Positions 15,118 to 22,834 of a DNA stretch of 41,707 nt are shown piece after piece. Position numbers and translations under genes: made by a program. The stretch is from positions 1-41,707 of the forward strand of contig CBFGRV010000028.1 of assembly GCA_965651265.1 (NCBI GenBank). The letters are read 5' to 3'. Below the pieces are notes generated by a model. That model saw only the letters and a list, made by a program, of their open reading frames with translations. It was not told the origin of the DNA and did no database searches. How positions within the stretch are numbered: the first letter of the stretch is position 1; every line of letters begins with the position of its first letter. This DNA is from CBFGRV01 sp965651265. GTDB taxonomy: Bacteria > Bacteroidota > Rhodothermia > Rhodothermales > VXPQ01.

Positions 15118-16934
15118 TGAGCAAGACGGTAGCACGGGCAAGTTTGTCCATCGTGTTTGTGGCGCTGCTGGCGTTCCTGGGCGTGGATCGATATCTCTCC
15201 GCGACGGAGACGAAAGCTGCCGAGGGGTTGCCGAAGGAGGCGGCGTTGGAGCGGTACGGATTCTTTCTGGAAGAAGTCTCCCGTGAGATCGGCATCGACT
15301 TCCACCACCAGGCTCCCGTCCTCGATTCGAAGCTCGACCACATCATGCCGCAAGTGGCGTCGATGGGGGCTGCCGTATCGATTGTGGATTTCGATCGTGA
15401 TGGGTGGCAGGATATCTACGTAACCACGAGCAAAACGGGCGAGGCGAACGCCCTCTATCGAAATCTCGGGGATGGTCGCTTCGAGGATGTCGCTCCTGAG
15501 CTCGGCCTCGCCGACGTGAATAGGTCCGGGACAGGCGTCTCGATGGGTGGAGTCTGGGGCGATTTCAACAACGACGGGTACGAAGATCTCTTCCTTTATA
15601 AGTGGGGAAGCCTCGAGCTATTCCGCAATGACGGGGGGAAGGGGTTTACGCGAGTGACCGAAGGTTCGGGGCTGCCTGCGTGGTCAAACGTGACGGCGGG
15701 CATCTGGCTCGACTACGACAGGGACGGCAACCTGGACCTCTTCTTTGGGAGCTACTATCCGGAGGATCTGGATCTCTGGCACCTGGAACACACGCGCATC
15801 ATGCCGGAGAGCTTCGAGTACGCCCGCAACGGAGGTCGGAAGTACATGCTCAAAGGCCACGGCGACGGAACCTTTACCGACGTGACCGAGGAGCTCGGCC
15901 TGCTCGATCAGCGCAAGTGGATGATGGCGGTGTCCGCGGCCGACCTTCGCGGGACGGGCTATCCGGATCTCTTCATCGCGAATGATTACGGGACAGACGA
16001 TGTCTACTTCAACGAGAATGGAGAGCGATTCGTCGATGCCGGCGAGGCGACAGGGGTTGGCTTCGCACCGAAAAGCGGAATGAACGTGGCTTTCGGTGAC
16101 ATCACCAACGAAGGCCGGTATTCCGTTTACGTCACCAATATTTCGGAGCCGGGCGTTCTCGTTCAGGGCAACAATCTATGGGTACCGGAGCCCGGCAGCT
16201 CCCCAACATTGCGATATCGCAATATGGCGAGCACGTTCAAAGTCGACATGGGTGGATGGAGCTACGCCGCACAATTCGGAGACCTGAACAACGACGGTTT
16301 CGTCGACCTCTTCATGACGAACGGATACGTGTCGGCGGACAGGAAGAGCAGCTACTGGTATGATTTCTCGAAGGTCGCCGGAGGCAACAGAGCCATCATC
16401 TCTGATGCGCGGAACTGGCCCGCCATGAATGGGAGGAGTCTGTCCGGCTACCAGGCGAAGAGATTGTGGCTGAACACGGGTCAATATCGCTTCCAGCAAG
16501 TAGCCCAGGCCGTCGGCGTGCATGAGACCTACGATGGGCGCGCCATTGCATTCGCCGATCTCTGGAACCGCGGAACGCTAGACATCGTCGTCGCCCACCA
16601 GCGAGGTCCGCTACTCGTGTACCGCAACACAACCGCCGAGGATCGGAACTGGATCGCATTTGATCTGGAGGGCTCGGAGAGCAATCGAAGTGCGATCGGC
16701 GCGCAGGTGGAGTTGCACTGGGCTGGAAATCGACAGCTTCAGCACGTATCAGGAGGCAGCGGGTATTGCTCACAGAACCAGCGACCACTGCATTTCGGAC
16801 TTGGAGAGCACACGCACGTCGAGAAGGCCGTGATCCGTTGGCCGTCCGGCCGGACACAGGTACTCGACTCACCGGCAGTCGGCACGGTTCACCACATTCT
16901 TGAACCCTCGGAGCGTGAATCTGAACCGGTGTGA
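15117..16934 (+). CDS. ASPIC/UnbV (CRTAC1-like) FG-GAP beta-propeller protein
   Basis: A 605-residue exported protein. An N-terminal hydrophobic anchor or signal (residues 8-25) is followed by about seven FG-GAP/VCBS-type repeats with calcium-binding loops: 'DFDRDGWQDIYVT', 'DFNNDGYEDLFLY', 'DYDRDGNLDLFFG', 'DLNNDGFVDLFMTNG' and others. The C-terminal ASPIC/UnbV domain is clear: 'GGSGYCSQNQRPLHFGLGEH', then 'KAVIRWPSG'. Homologs include human CRTAC1 and UnbV of enediyne gene cassettes; no activity is established for the bacterial proteins. It sits on the periplasmic side, overlaps the AhpD-like gene by one base and the UnbU/RnfD-like gene by four. The pairing with the next gene mirrors unbV-unbU. 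Confidence 0.9.
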   Translation: MSKTVARASLSIVFVALLAFLGVDRYLSATETKAAEGLPKEAALERYGFFLEEVSREIGIDFHHQAPVLDSKLDHIMPQVASMGAAVSIVDFDRDGWQDIYVTTSKTGEANALYRNLGDGRFEDVAPELGLADVNRSGTGVSMGGVWGDFNNDGYEDLFLYKWGSLELFRNDGGKGFTRVTEGSGLPAWSNVTAGIWLDYDRDGNLDLFFGSYYPEDLDLWHLEHTRIMPESFEYARNGGRKYMLKGHGDGTFTDVTEELGLLDQRKWMMAVSAADLRGTGYPDLFIANDYGTDDVYFNENGERFVDAGEATGVGFAPKSGMNVAFGDITNEGRYSVYVTNISEPGVLVQGNNLWVPEPGSSPTLRYRNMASTFKVDMGGWSYAAQFGDLNNDGFVDLFMTNGYVSADRKSSYWYDFSKVAGGNRAIISDARNWPAMNGRSLSGYQAKRLWLNTGQYRFQQVAQAVGVHETYDGRAIAFADLWNRGTLDIVVAHQRGPLLVYRNTTAEDRNWIAFDLEGSESNRSAIGAQVELHWAGNRQLQHVSGGSGYCSQNQRPLHFGLGEHTHVEKAVIRWPSGRTQVLDSPAVGTVHHILEPSERESEPV

Positions 16935-17761
16935 GTAGCAGTTCTAGCCGATCCTGGGGCATCCGATACGATAGTCGGTACACCGCGCCCCTCCTCATCA
17001 CGGCCATCCTACTCGGGGGCCATCTCTCCTTCGGAATCCTCGAGAGCTACAAGGCGATCCTGATCGCTATCGGCGTCTCGATGATCACGGAGCTCGCCTT
17101 GAGCCGGCTAATCCGTGGTCAGTGGCCCCATCTAGCCAGTGCATACATCTCCGGCATCAGCGTCGGGATACTCATCCGAACGCCGCTTTACTGGCCATTT
17201 GCCGTCGCGAGTTTCTTGACGATTGCATCCAAATATGTTCTGAGATATCGAGGGCGTCATATTTGGAATCCATCGAATTTCGGCATATGCGCGATGCTCT
17301 TTCTGGCGCCGCACGTGGTGGCGCCGCTCAGTGTGCAGTGGGGGAATAACCTGTGGCCCATGCTGGTTATCTGGATCCTCGGGGCCGCAATCATTGCTCG
17401 TTTTCGGCGCTTTCATATCTGTGCCACGTATGTCGCCGGCTTCTTCCTCTTTGCCTTCGTTCGCACGTGGTTTACCGGTGACAGCTTCCTGGCGGAGATC
17501 GCGCCCATCACGGGTCCGATGTATCAGCTCTTCGTGTTGTTCATGATTACCGACCCGAAGACGACCGTATCCTCGAAATCGGGCCAGATGGTCGTGGCGT
17601 TCGTGATTGCCTTCGTTGAGATGCTGTTCCGGCTCGGCGAAGTCGTCCACGCGCCGTTCTACGCGCTCTTCGTGGTGGGTCCCATCGCCTTGTTGATTGA
17701 GATCGTGCGAAAGGATCGCGCTGTTCGCGCCGAGGCCGTGGTCGCGGAATCGGCCGCATGA
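16931..17761 (+). CDS. RnfD/NqrB-like (UnbU-like) integral membrane protein
   Basis: A 276-residue protein with about eight to ten membrane helices. The stretches 'SAYISGISVGILIRTPLYWP', 'GRHIWNPSNFGICAMLFLAP' and 'LFVLFMITDPKTT' are those of the RnfD/NqrB family, where this subunit carries covalently bound FMN in sodium- or proton-pumping complexes. The (S/T)GAT flavin-attachment motif of RnfD/NqrB is not present, and no other rnf or nqr gene is nearby. Membrane proteins of this kind paired with UnbV are named UnbU in enediyne cassettes. The start is GTG 16931, overlapping the UnbV stop (GTGA), and it in turn overlaps the gamma-glutamyltransferase gene (ATGA). Its biochemical function is unknown. 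Confidence 0.8.
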   Translation: MSSSSSRSWGIRYDSRYTAPLLITAILLGGHLSFGILESYKAILIAIGVSMITELALSRLIRGQWPHLASAYISGISVGILIRTPLYWPFAVASFLTIASKYVLRYRGRHIWNPSNFGICAMLFLAPHVVAPLSVQWGNNLWPMLVIWILGAAIIARFRRFHICATYVAGFFLFAFVRTWFTGDSFLAEIAPITGPMYQLFVLFMITDPKTTVSSKSGQMVVAFVIAFVEMLFRLGEVVHAPFYALFVVGPIALLIEIVRKDRAVRAEAVVAESAA

Positions 17762-19521
17762 TAAGTACATCCAGAACAGGGAAGACAGTCATCGTGCGTG
17801 GATATCTCGTTCCGGCCATCTTCATTCTGGGCCTTCTGCAGTCGGGTGTCGCATCGGCCCAGAACGGCATTGGCGACCGAATATCGGGCTCGCATGCGGC
17901 GACGCGGAGCGTTGTGATGGCCCGGAACGGCATTGCGGCGACGAGTCATCCACTGGCAACCCAGGTCGCCCTCGACATCCTGCAGAAGGGCGGCACCGCG
18001 GTGGATGCAGCTATCGCTGCGAACGCGATGCTCGGTCTCCTGGAGCCCAACAATTGCGGCATCGGGGGGGACCTGTTTGCCATCGTCTGGGACGGCACGC
18101 AGTTGCACGGCCTCAATGCGAGCGGCCGTTCCCCGGCCGGCCTCAGCCTTGATCAGCTTCGTTCCCGCCTGGGTGATAGGTCGACCATTTCGCTGTACGG
18201 TCCTACCTCTGTTTCCGTGCCGGGTGCCGTCGACGGTTGGTTCGAACTGCATGGACGATTTGGCCGGATGCCCATGGCCGAACTTCTGGATCCGTCCATT
18301 CACTATGCCCGCGAAGGCGTTCCCATGGCGCAAGTGATTGCGTTTTCGTGGGCTCAGGCCTGGGATCGGCTCGTCGAAAATGAGGCGGATATCGGAGATC
18401 TCGACAATTTCAGGAAGACGTTCCTGGTCGATGGAGCGATGCCGGGAGAGGGTGAGGTATTTCGGAATCCGGATCTCGCGGCCACCTACGAGGCCATTGC
18501 TCGTGGCGGCCGCGACATTTTCTATTCAGGCTCGCTCGCGGATCGAATCGATGCCTACGCCCGACGAGTCGGGATGCTGCTGCGGAAGTCCGATCTACAG
18601 TCCCATCGAAGTACGTGGGTCGAGCCGGTGTCCGTCAATTACCGGGGTTACGATGTGTACGAGCTTCCCCCGAACGGACAGGGAATCGCGGCCCTGCAGA
18701 TGCTCAACATCCTAGAAGGGTACGACCTCGCGTCGCTCGGCCACAACTCGGCGGACCACTTGCACCTCCTGATAGAGGCCAAGAAGCTGGCCTTCGAGGA
18801 TCGCGCCCGACTCTACGCCGATCCTGAATTCTACCGAACCCCGCTTGAGACACTATTATCCGATGAGTACGCGGAGCAGAGGCGAGCGGTGATTCGCATG
18901 GACAGGGCCATGGATTCCATCGACATCCCCGAGCTTCGCGAAGGGGATACGGTCTATCTTACGGTGGCCGACTCCTCCGGCATGATCATCTCGCTCATTC
19001 AGAGCAACATGCTCGAGTTCGGTAGCGGTCTCGTGCCGGACGGGATGGGCTTCGTGCTGCAGAATCGGGGATCCCAGTTCTCACTGGATCCATCCCATCC
19101 GAATGCATACGAGCCGGGCAAGAGACCCTTCCACACGATCATTCCAGCCTTTGTCATGAAGGATGGGCAGCCATTTCTCAGCTTCGGCGTGATGGGTGGG
19201 GCTTTCCAACCGCAGGGGCACGTTCAGGTCCTGGTCAACATCATCGATTTCGGCATGAACATCCAGGAGGCCGGCGATGCCCCTCGGATCAGTCACTCGG
19301 GAAGCAGCCAGCCCACGGGCACCTTCATGATAGGCGGCGGGCGTGTCGCGTTCGAGAGCCAGATTTCGCAGGAGGTGCAGCTGGAGCTGGCACGCCGTGG
19401 CCATCGCATCGCGCCCACCGACTTCTTCGGCGGGTACCAGGCGATCTTATGGGATGCAGCGAACGGGGTCTACCACGGTGCATCCGACATGCGGAAGGAC
19501 GGACACGCCGCCGGCTTTTGA
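17758..19521 (+). CDS. ggt: Gamma-glutamyltransferase family Ntn-hydrolase
   Basis: A 587-residue precursor with an N-terminal signal peptide (hydrophobic 'LVPAIFILGLLQSGVASAQ'), so a periplasmic enzyme. Features of the large subunit: 'GGTAVDAAIAANAMLGLLEP', 'GIGGDLFAIVWD', and a substrate-arginine region 'NASGRSPAGLS'. The autocleavage Thr is probably Thr398 in 'GDTVYLTVADSSG', aligned with the TTHxSVVD of classical enzymes, so the small subunit would start there. The C-terminal 'FGVMGGAFQPQGHVQ' supplies the oxyanion glycines. Members transfer or hydrolyse gamma-glutamyl groups, e.g. from glutathione; some relatives act on cephalosporin side chains. It overlaps the RnfD-like gene by 4 bases as the last gene of the chain. 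Confidence 0.9.
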   Translation: MISTSRTGKTVIVRGYLVPAIFILGLLQSGVASAQNGIGDRISGSHAATRSVVMARNGIAATSHPLATQVALDILQKGGTAVDAAIAANAMLGLLEPNNCGIGGDLFAIVWDGTQLHGLNASGRSPAGLSLDQLRSRLGDRSTISLYGPTSVSVPGAVDGWFELHGRFGRMPMAELLDPSIHYAREGVPMAQVIAFSWAQAWDRLVENEADIGDLDNFRKTFLVDGAMPGEGEVFRNPDLAATYEAIARGGRDIFYSGSLADRIDAYARRVGMLLRKSDLQSHRSTWVEPVSVNYRGYDVYELPPNGQGIAALQMLNILEGYDLASLGHNSADHLHLLIEAKKLAFEDRARLYADPEFYRTPLETLLSDEYAEQRRAVIRMDRAMDSIDIPELREGDTVYLTVADSSGMIISLIQSNMLEFGSGLVPDGMGFVLQNRGSQFSLDPSHPNAYEPGKRPFHTIIPAFVMKDGQPFLSFGVMGGAFQPQGHVQVLVNIIDFGMNIQEAGDAPRISHSGSSQPTGTFMIGGGRVAFESQISQEVQLELARRGHRIAPTDFFGGYQAILWDAANGVYHGASDMRKDGHAAGF

Positions 19522-19571
19522 ACGCAATTCCGGACGTCAAGGGCCGAAAGCGCCGGCACTTCTCGCGAGAG

Positions 19572-20777
19572 TCAGACCTTGACGATGATGCGCCGCTTGA
19601 ACATCACGTGCGCGATCAGATACATGCCGGCCACCCAGGTCAATGCATATAGGAGCGATCCGAACTCATCGGGCCCGATCGGCTGATAGATGTTCTGGAA
19701 GATCCAGCCCTGAAGCGACATTCCGGTACCTTCGCCATTCGGGATGCGGATCGTAAATAGCGTCTGCACGAGCAGACCGCTAAGGACGTAAACGGTAATG
19801 GCGTTCACGCCGTACTCGACGAAGGGCTTGGCCCAACGGCTCGCCCCCCGCACATCGGCCACCCAATAGCAGACTCCGAGGCCACACATGGCCAATCCAC
19901 CCGTGAGCAGGACGTAGGAGCTCGTCCAGATCATCTTGTTGATGGGGAAGAACCAGTTCCAGACGTAACCTGCCGTGAGGGCGGCTAGCCCCCACACGAG
20001 CATTCGGACCGTCTTCTCAAGAGGTGCCTTGTCCGAGAGCAGAAGGCGGCCGGTCCAGACACCGATCAGCGTCGTCACGATCGCGGGGAAGGTGCTCAAA
20101 AAGCCTTCAGGATCCCATTCCCGATTGGCCTGCGACCACAGGTGATCTCCGAAGATGATGCGGTCCAGGTACCCCGCCAATGTTGACACCGGCTGATCCA
20201 GCGCGCCGGCGCCGTAGCCGGGAACGGGTATCAGCGTCATCGCGGCCCAGTATCCGAAAAGGAAGACGGCGGCCAGGATGTATTCGGTGCGCGGACTCGC
20301 GAAGAGATAAAGGAGCGTCACCACCAGGTAGCAAACGGCAATCCGCTGCAAGACACCCGGAATCCGCAGCACGGAGAGGTCGATCAGCCCGAACTCGGGG
20401 GTGAAGTTGAAGAATGGATACGCTGCCAGCAGAAGGCCGAGCCCGAATAGAATCAGCGTACGCCGGACGGCCTTGCGGACGAGCGGCCCCTTATCTACGC
20501 CCTGCTCCAGGCGTTTTTGGTAGGCAAACGCCACGGCGACGCCCACGATGAAGAGGAAGAAAGGAAAGATGAGGTCCGTGGGCGTCCATCCGTGCCAGGT
20601 CGCGTGGAGCAAAGGCGGATAGACGGCCGCCCACGTGCCCGGATTGTTGACCATGATCATCGCGGCGATGGTGATGCCGCGAAAAGCATCCAGGGAAACG
20701 AGTCGCTGCTTTTGAACTGTGGAAGAGGGGTAAATCAGCGGCTGGGCCGCCGGAGCGGAAACAGAAGTGGTTGCCAT
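19572..20777 (-). CDS. Heparan-N-acetyltransferase-like membrane acyltransferase (DUF5009/DUF1624-like)
   Basis: A 401-residue integral membrane protein with about ten to eleven helices. The N-terminal signature 'RLVSLDAFRGITIAAMIMVN', then 'HATWHGWTPTDLIFPFFLFI', is that of bacterial relatives of human HGSNAT. 'GVLQRIAVCYLV' and the C-terminal 'VEYGVNAITVYVLSG' are also family blocks. Such proteins are thought to move acetyl groups across the membrane to extracytoplasmic sugars. It is convergent with the ggt gene (50 bases between stops, no T-rich terminator). It stands alone, and the acceptor sugar is unknown. Confidence 0.85.
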   Translation of the reverse strand: MATTSVSAPAAQPLIYPSSTVQKQRLVSLDAFRGITIAAMIMVNNPGTWAAVYPPLLHATWHGWTPTDLIFPFFLFIVGVAVAFAYQKRLEQGVDKGPLVRKAVRRTLILFGLGLLLAAYPFFNFTPEFGLIDLSVLRIPGVLQRIAVCYLVVTLLYLFASPRTEYILAAVFLFGYWAAMTLIPVPGYGAGALDQPVSTLAGYLDRIIFGDHLWSQANREWDPEGFLSTFPAIVTTLIGVWTGRLLLSDKAPLEKTVRMLVWGLAALTAGYVWNWFFPINKMIWTSSYVLLTGGLAMCGLGVCYWVADVRGASRWAKPFVEYGVNAITVYVLSGLLVQTLFTIRIPNGEGTGMSLQGWIFQNIYQPIGPDEFGSLLYALTWVAGMYLIAHVMFKRRIIVKV

Positions 20778-21078
20778 GAGAGCCTTAGATGTGAGATTTC
20801 AACGCCGACCAACCACGCCAGGGCGTTCACCTGCGGAGTCTAAGGTACACCAAATTCTGACTAACCAGAAAGGCCGACTGATCCGCGGTGATCCAACGGG
20901 GGCCCGCCGGCATTCGTGCGAACGTAGGGGTGGAGCGTATGAACTCGATTCAAAATCGTGCGACTCGGAGTCGGTCCAGCAATTGGGTTGGAACGAAGGG
21001 TCGATTCGTATTTTAAGGATGTACCAAATACGGGGTCCGGCGTCCCCACGACACGGAAGTCGCCGAGCTCCGGTATAG
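20778..21078. other. Intergenic region upstream of tRNA-Ser(TGA)
   Basis: 301 bases between the divergent acyltransferase and tRNA genes. Reading frames here are not protein-like. TATTTTAA at 21009-21016, 62 bases before the tRNA, is a weak -7-like box without a matching TTTG 19 bases upstream. No repeat or hairpin with a T-run was seen. Confidence 0.5.
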
Positions 21079-21165
21079 GGAGGGGTGGCAGAGCGGTTGA
21101 TTGCACCGGTCTTGAAAACCGGCGTGCCCTCGCGGGCACCGGGGGTTCGAATCCCTCCCCCTCCG
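21079..21165 (+). tRNA. tRNA-Ser (anticodon TGA)
   Basis: An 87-base class II tRNA. The acceptor stem GGAGGGG/CCCCTCC has discriminator G. The anticodon stem CCGGT/ACCGG closes loop CTTGAAA with TGA at 21113-21115. The long variable arm is GTGCCC-TCGC-GGGCAC. The T arm GGGGG-TTCGAAT-CCCTC has one G-T pair. CCA is not encoded. It reads TCA and, by wobble, other TCN codons. Confidence 0.97.
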
Positions 21166-21210
21166 CGCTTCGTCTTTCGGCTAGCGGGACGTCCTTTACG
21201 TGCCACGGTG

Positions 21211-21256
21211 GCTCGATTCGAATCCCCGGGTTCGAATCGAGCGAGCGGAGCGAGCG
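21211..21256. repeat. 12-bp perfect palindrome plus tandem 9-bp repeat after tRNA-Ser
   Basis: Arms 21211-21222 and 21231-21242 (GCTCGATTCGAA / TTCGAATCGAGC) are perfectly complementary around an 8-base, itself nearly self-complementary centre (TCCCCGGG). Immediately overlapping is GAGCGAGCG repeated twice in tandem (21239-21247, 21248-21256). No T-run follows. It sits 45 bases past the tRNA and could stop or process its transcript, or be a REP-like element. Confidence 0.6.
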
Positions 21257-21461
21257 ACTGATGGAGGCCCGCACCAGGTCATTCGGCTGGGCGCAGTCAG
21301 TCGACTAGCGGGGTGTCAGGCATGCTCGTTTTCAGCCAGCGGCGGCGGTTGGTCGGCGTCGCGGCAGGACACTAATCGAGCGCAACTCGCGGACGCGTGT
21401 AACGTAAGGGGTTCCGTTGCCACCGGTCCCATCTCGTAGTAAGCGCTCAATCGACAATACG

Positions 21462-22823
21462 ATGCCACCTTTTCTCCGACGCATCACTTTCCTCACATCT
21501 TTCGTGATCGTCGCCGTCGTCGCTTCCACTCCGCGCGCGGCGGCACAGGACGTTCGCCAGATCACGTTCGAGGAGGCCGTGCAGATCGCCTTGCAACAGA
21601 ACGTAAACCTCCGGCAGTCAGAGAACCTTGTAGATCTTGATGCCCGGCGGGTCTTTCAACGGCAGATGGACTTCTTGCCGGATCTGCGCTTTTCGACGAA
21701 TGGAATCCGGGGCTCCGGGTTTACACAGGATCAGGCCGGAAGAAACATCGCCTTCACCAACAGCACGTTGAGCGGCACGTTCTCGACCAGTCTGAATCTG
21801 TTCAATGGCTTTGCCGATGTGGCCAGTCTCGAACAGGCGCGGCACGAGTATGATGCCAGTGCACTCACCTACGACAGGAATCGCCAGAATGTGGTCTTTG
21901 CCGTCGTCGACAATTATCTCGCCTACATCAGCTCGCAGGAGCGGATCCGTATCCAGCAAGAGAATGTTGAGGCCCAGAGGCAGCAGCTTGCTCAGATCGA
22001 GGAGTTTGTGAATGTGGGGGCGCGGCCCATCTCCGATCTCTATCAGCAGCAGGCCGCTGTAGCGCAGGCGGAATTTGAGGTGCTCAATGCACAACGCCAG
22101 GCCGAGTTGAACAAGACGCGCCTCATTCAGGTGCTACATCTCGATCCCTTTGGGAGCTACGAGTTCGAGGCGCCGTCCGTCGACGAGACCATCCAACCAC
22201 GTAATCAGTACGAATTGGAATCGCTCTTGCTCGCAGCCTACCAGATGCGACCCGACATACGGGCTCAGGAGGAGCAGATACTGGCGGCGCGGGAGGGTAT
22301 CAGGATCGCGAGATCGCAATACTATCCCCGGGTAGACCTGAACGCGGGGTACCGATCGAATTTTTCGCCCGATGCAGAAGGCGGCCTGTGGGATCAGATC
22401 GATGCCAATCGAGGCAACAATATTGGATTCAGCCTCTCATTTCCGATCTTCGACCGCTTCACACGCGGAACCAACGTGCAACAGGCCGAAGTCGTCTATC
22501 GAAATGAGCGCCTCGAACTGGAAACCTTGCGGCAGGATGTCGCGCTTCAAGTGCGACAGGCGTATTTAGACTATCTGATCGCTGAGAAGAGGGTGGATGT
22601 CGCTGAAACGCAGCTTCGTGCTGCGCAGCAGGCTCTGGACGCGGCCGAGGAGAGGTACAACGTAGGGGCCGGGACGCTCGTTGAGCTATCGCAGGCGCGG
22701 GCCCAGTTCGTAGAGGCTGCCAGCAACCGTGCTCAAGCCAGGGTCGACCTTCTCTTCCAGAGCAGGCTCGTAGATTATCACACTGGCCGGCTCGACCCGA
22801 ACCAAGACCTTTTCTCGAATTGA
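21462..22823 (+). CDS. TolC family outer membrane efflux protein
   Basis: A 453-residue outer-membrane channel subunit from ATG 21462, which opens a signal peptide ('FLTSFVIVAVVASTPRAAAQ'); a TTG at 21417 would prepend 15 polar residues. It carries the two tandem OEP domains: 'ITFEEAVQIALQQNVNLRQS' begins the first, and a second helical hairpin runs through 'QMRPDIRAQEEQILAAREGI' and ends in 'AEERYNVGAGTLVELSQARA'. Long Gln/Ala/Glu-rich coiled-coil helices fit the periplasmic tunnel. The HlyD-like adaptor gene starts 11 bases after its stop, followed by the ATPase, so the three form an export operon. Confidence 0.92.
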   Translation: MPPFLRRITFLTSFVIVAVVASTPRAAAQDVRQITFEEAVQIALQQNVNLRQSENLVDLDARRVFQRQMDFLPDLRFSTNGIRGSGFTQDQAGRNIAFTNSTLSGTFSTSLNLFNGFADVASLEQARHEYDASALTYDRNRQNVVFAVVDNYLAYISSQERIRIQQENVEAQRQQLAQIEEFVNVGARPISDLYQQQAAVAQAEFEVLNAQRQAELNKTRLIQVLHLDPFGSYEFEAPSVDETIQPRNQYELESLLLAAYQMRPDIRAQEEQILAAREGIRIARSQYYPRVDLNAGYRSNFSPDAEGGLWDQIDANRGNNIGFSLSFPIFDRFTRGTNVQQAEVVYRNERLELETLRQDVALQVRQAYLDYLIAEKRVDVAETQLRAAQQALDAAEERYNVGAGTLVELSQARAQFVEAASNRAQARVDLLFQSRLVDYHTGRLDPNQDLFSN

Positions 22824-22834
22824 ACGGCATCTAA

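Noticed and set aside
21143..21238. Possible attachment site: GGGTTCGAATC shared by the tRNA-Ser T arm and the sequence after it
   Set aside because: Only 11 bases match, and there is no integrase or foreign DNA next to it.
20799..21274. Long minus-strand reading frames across the tRNA-Ser(TGA) region
   Set aside because: They cover a clear tRNA gene and have no protein-family features.
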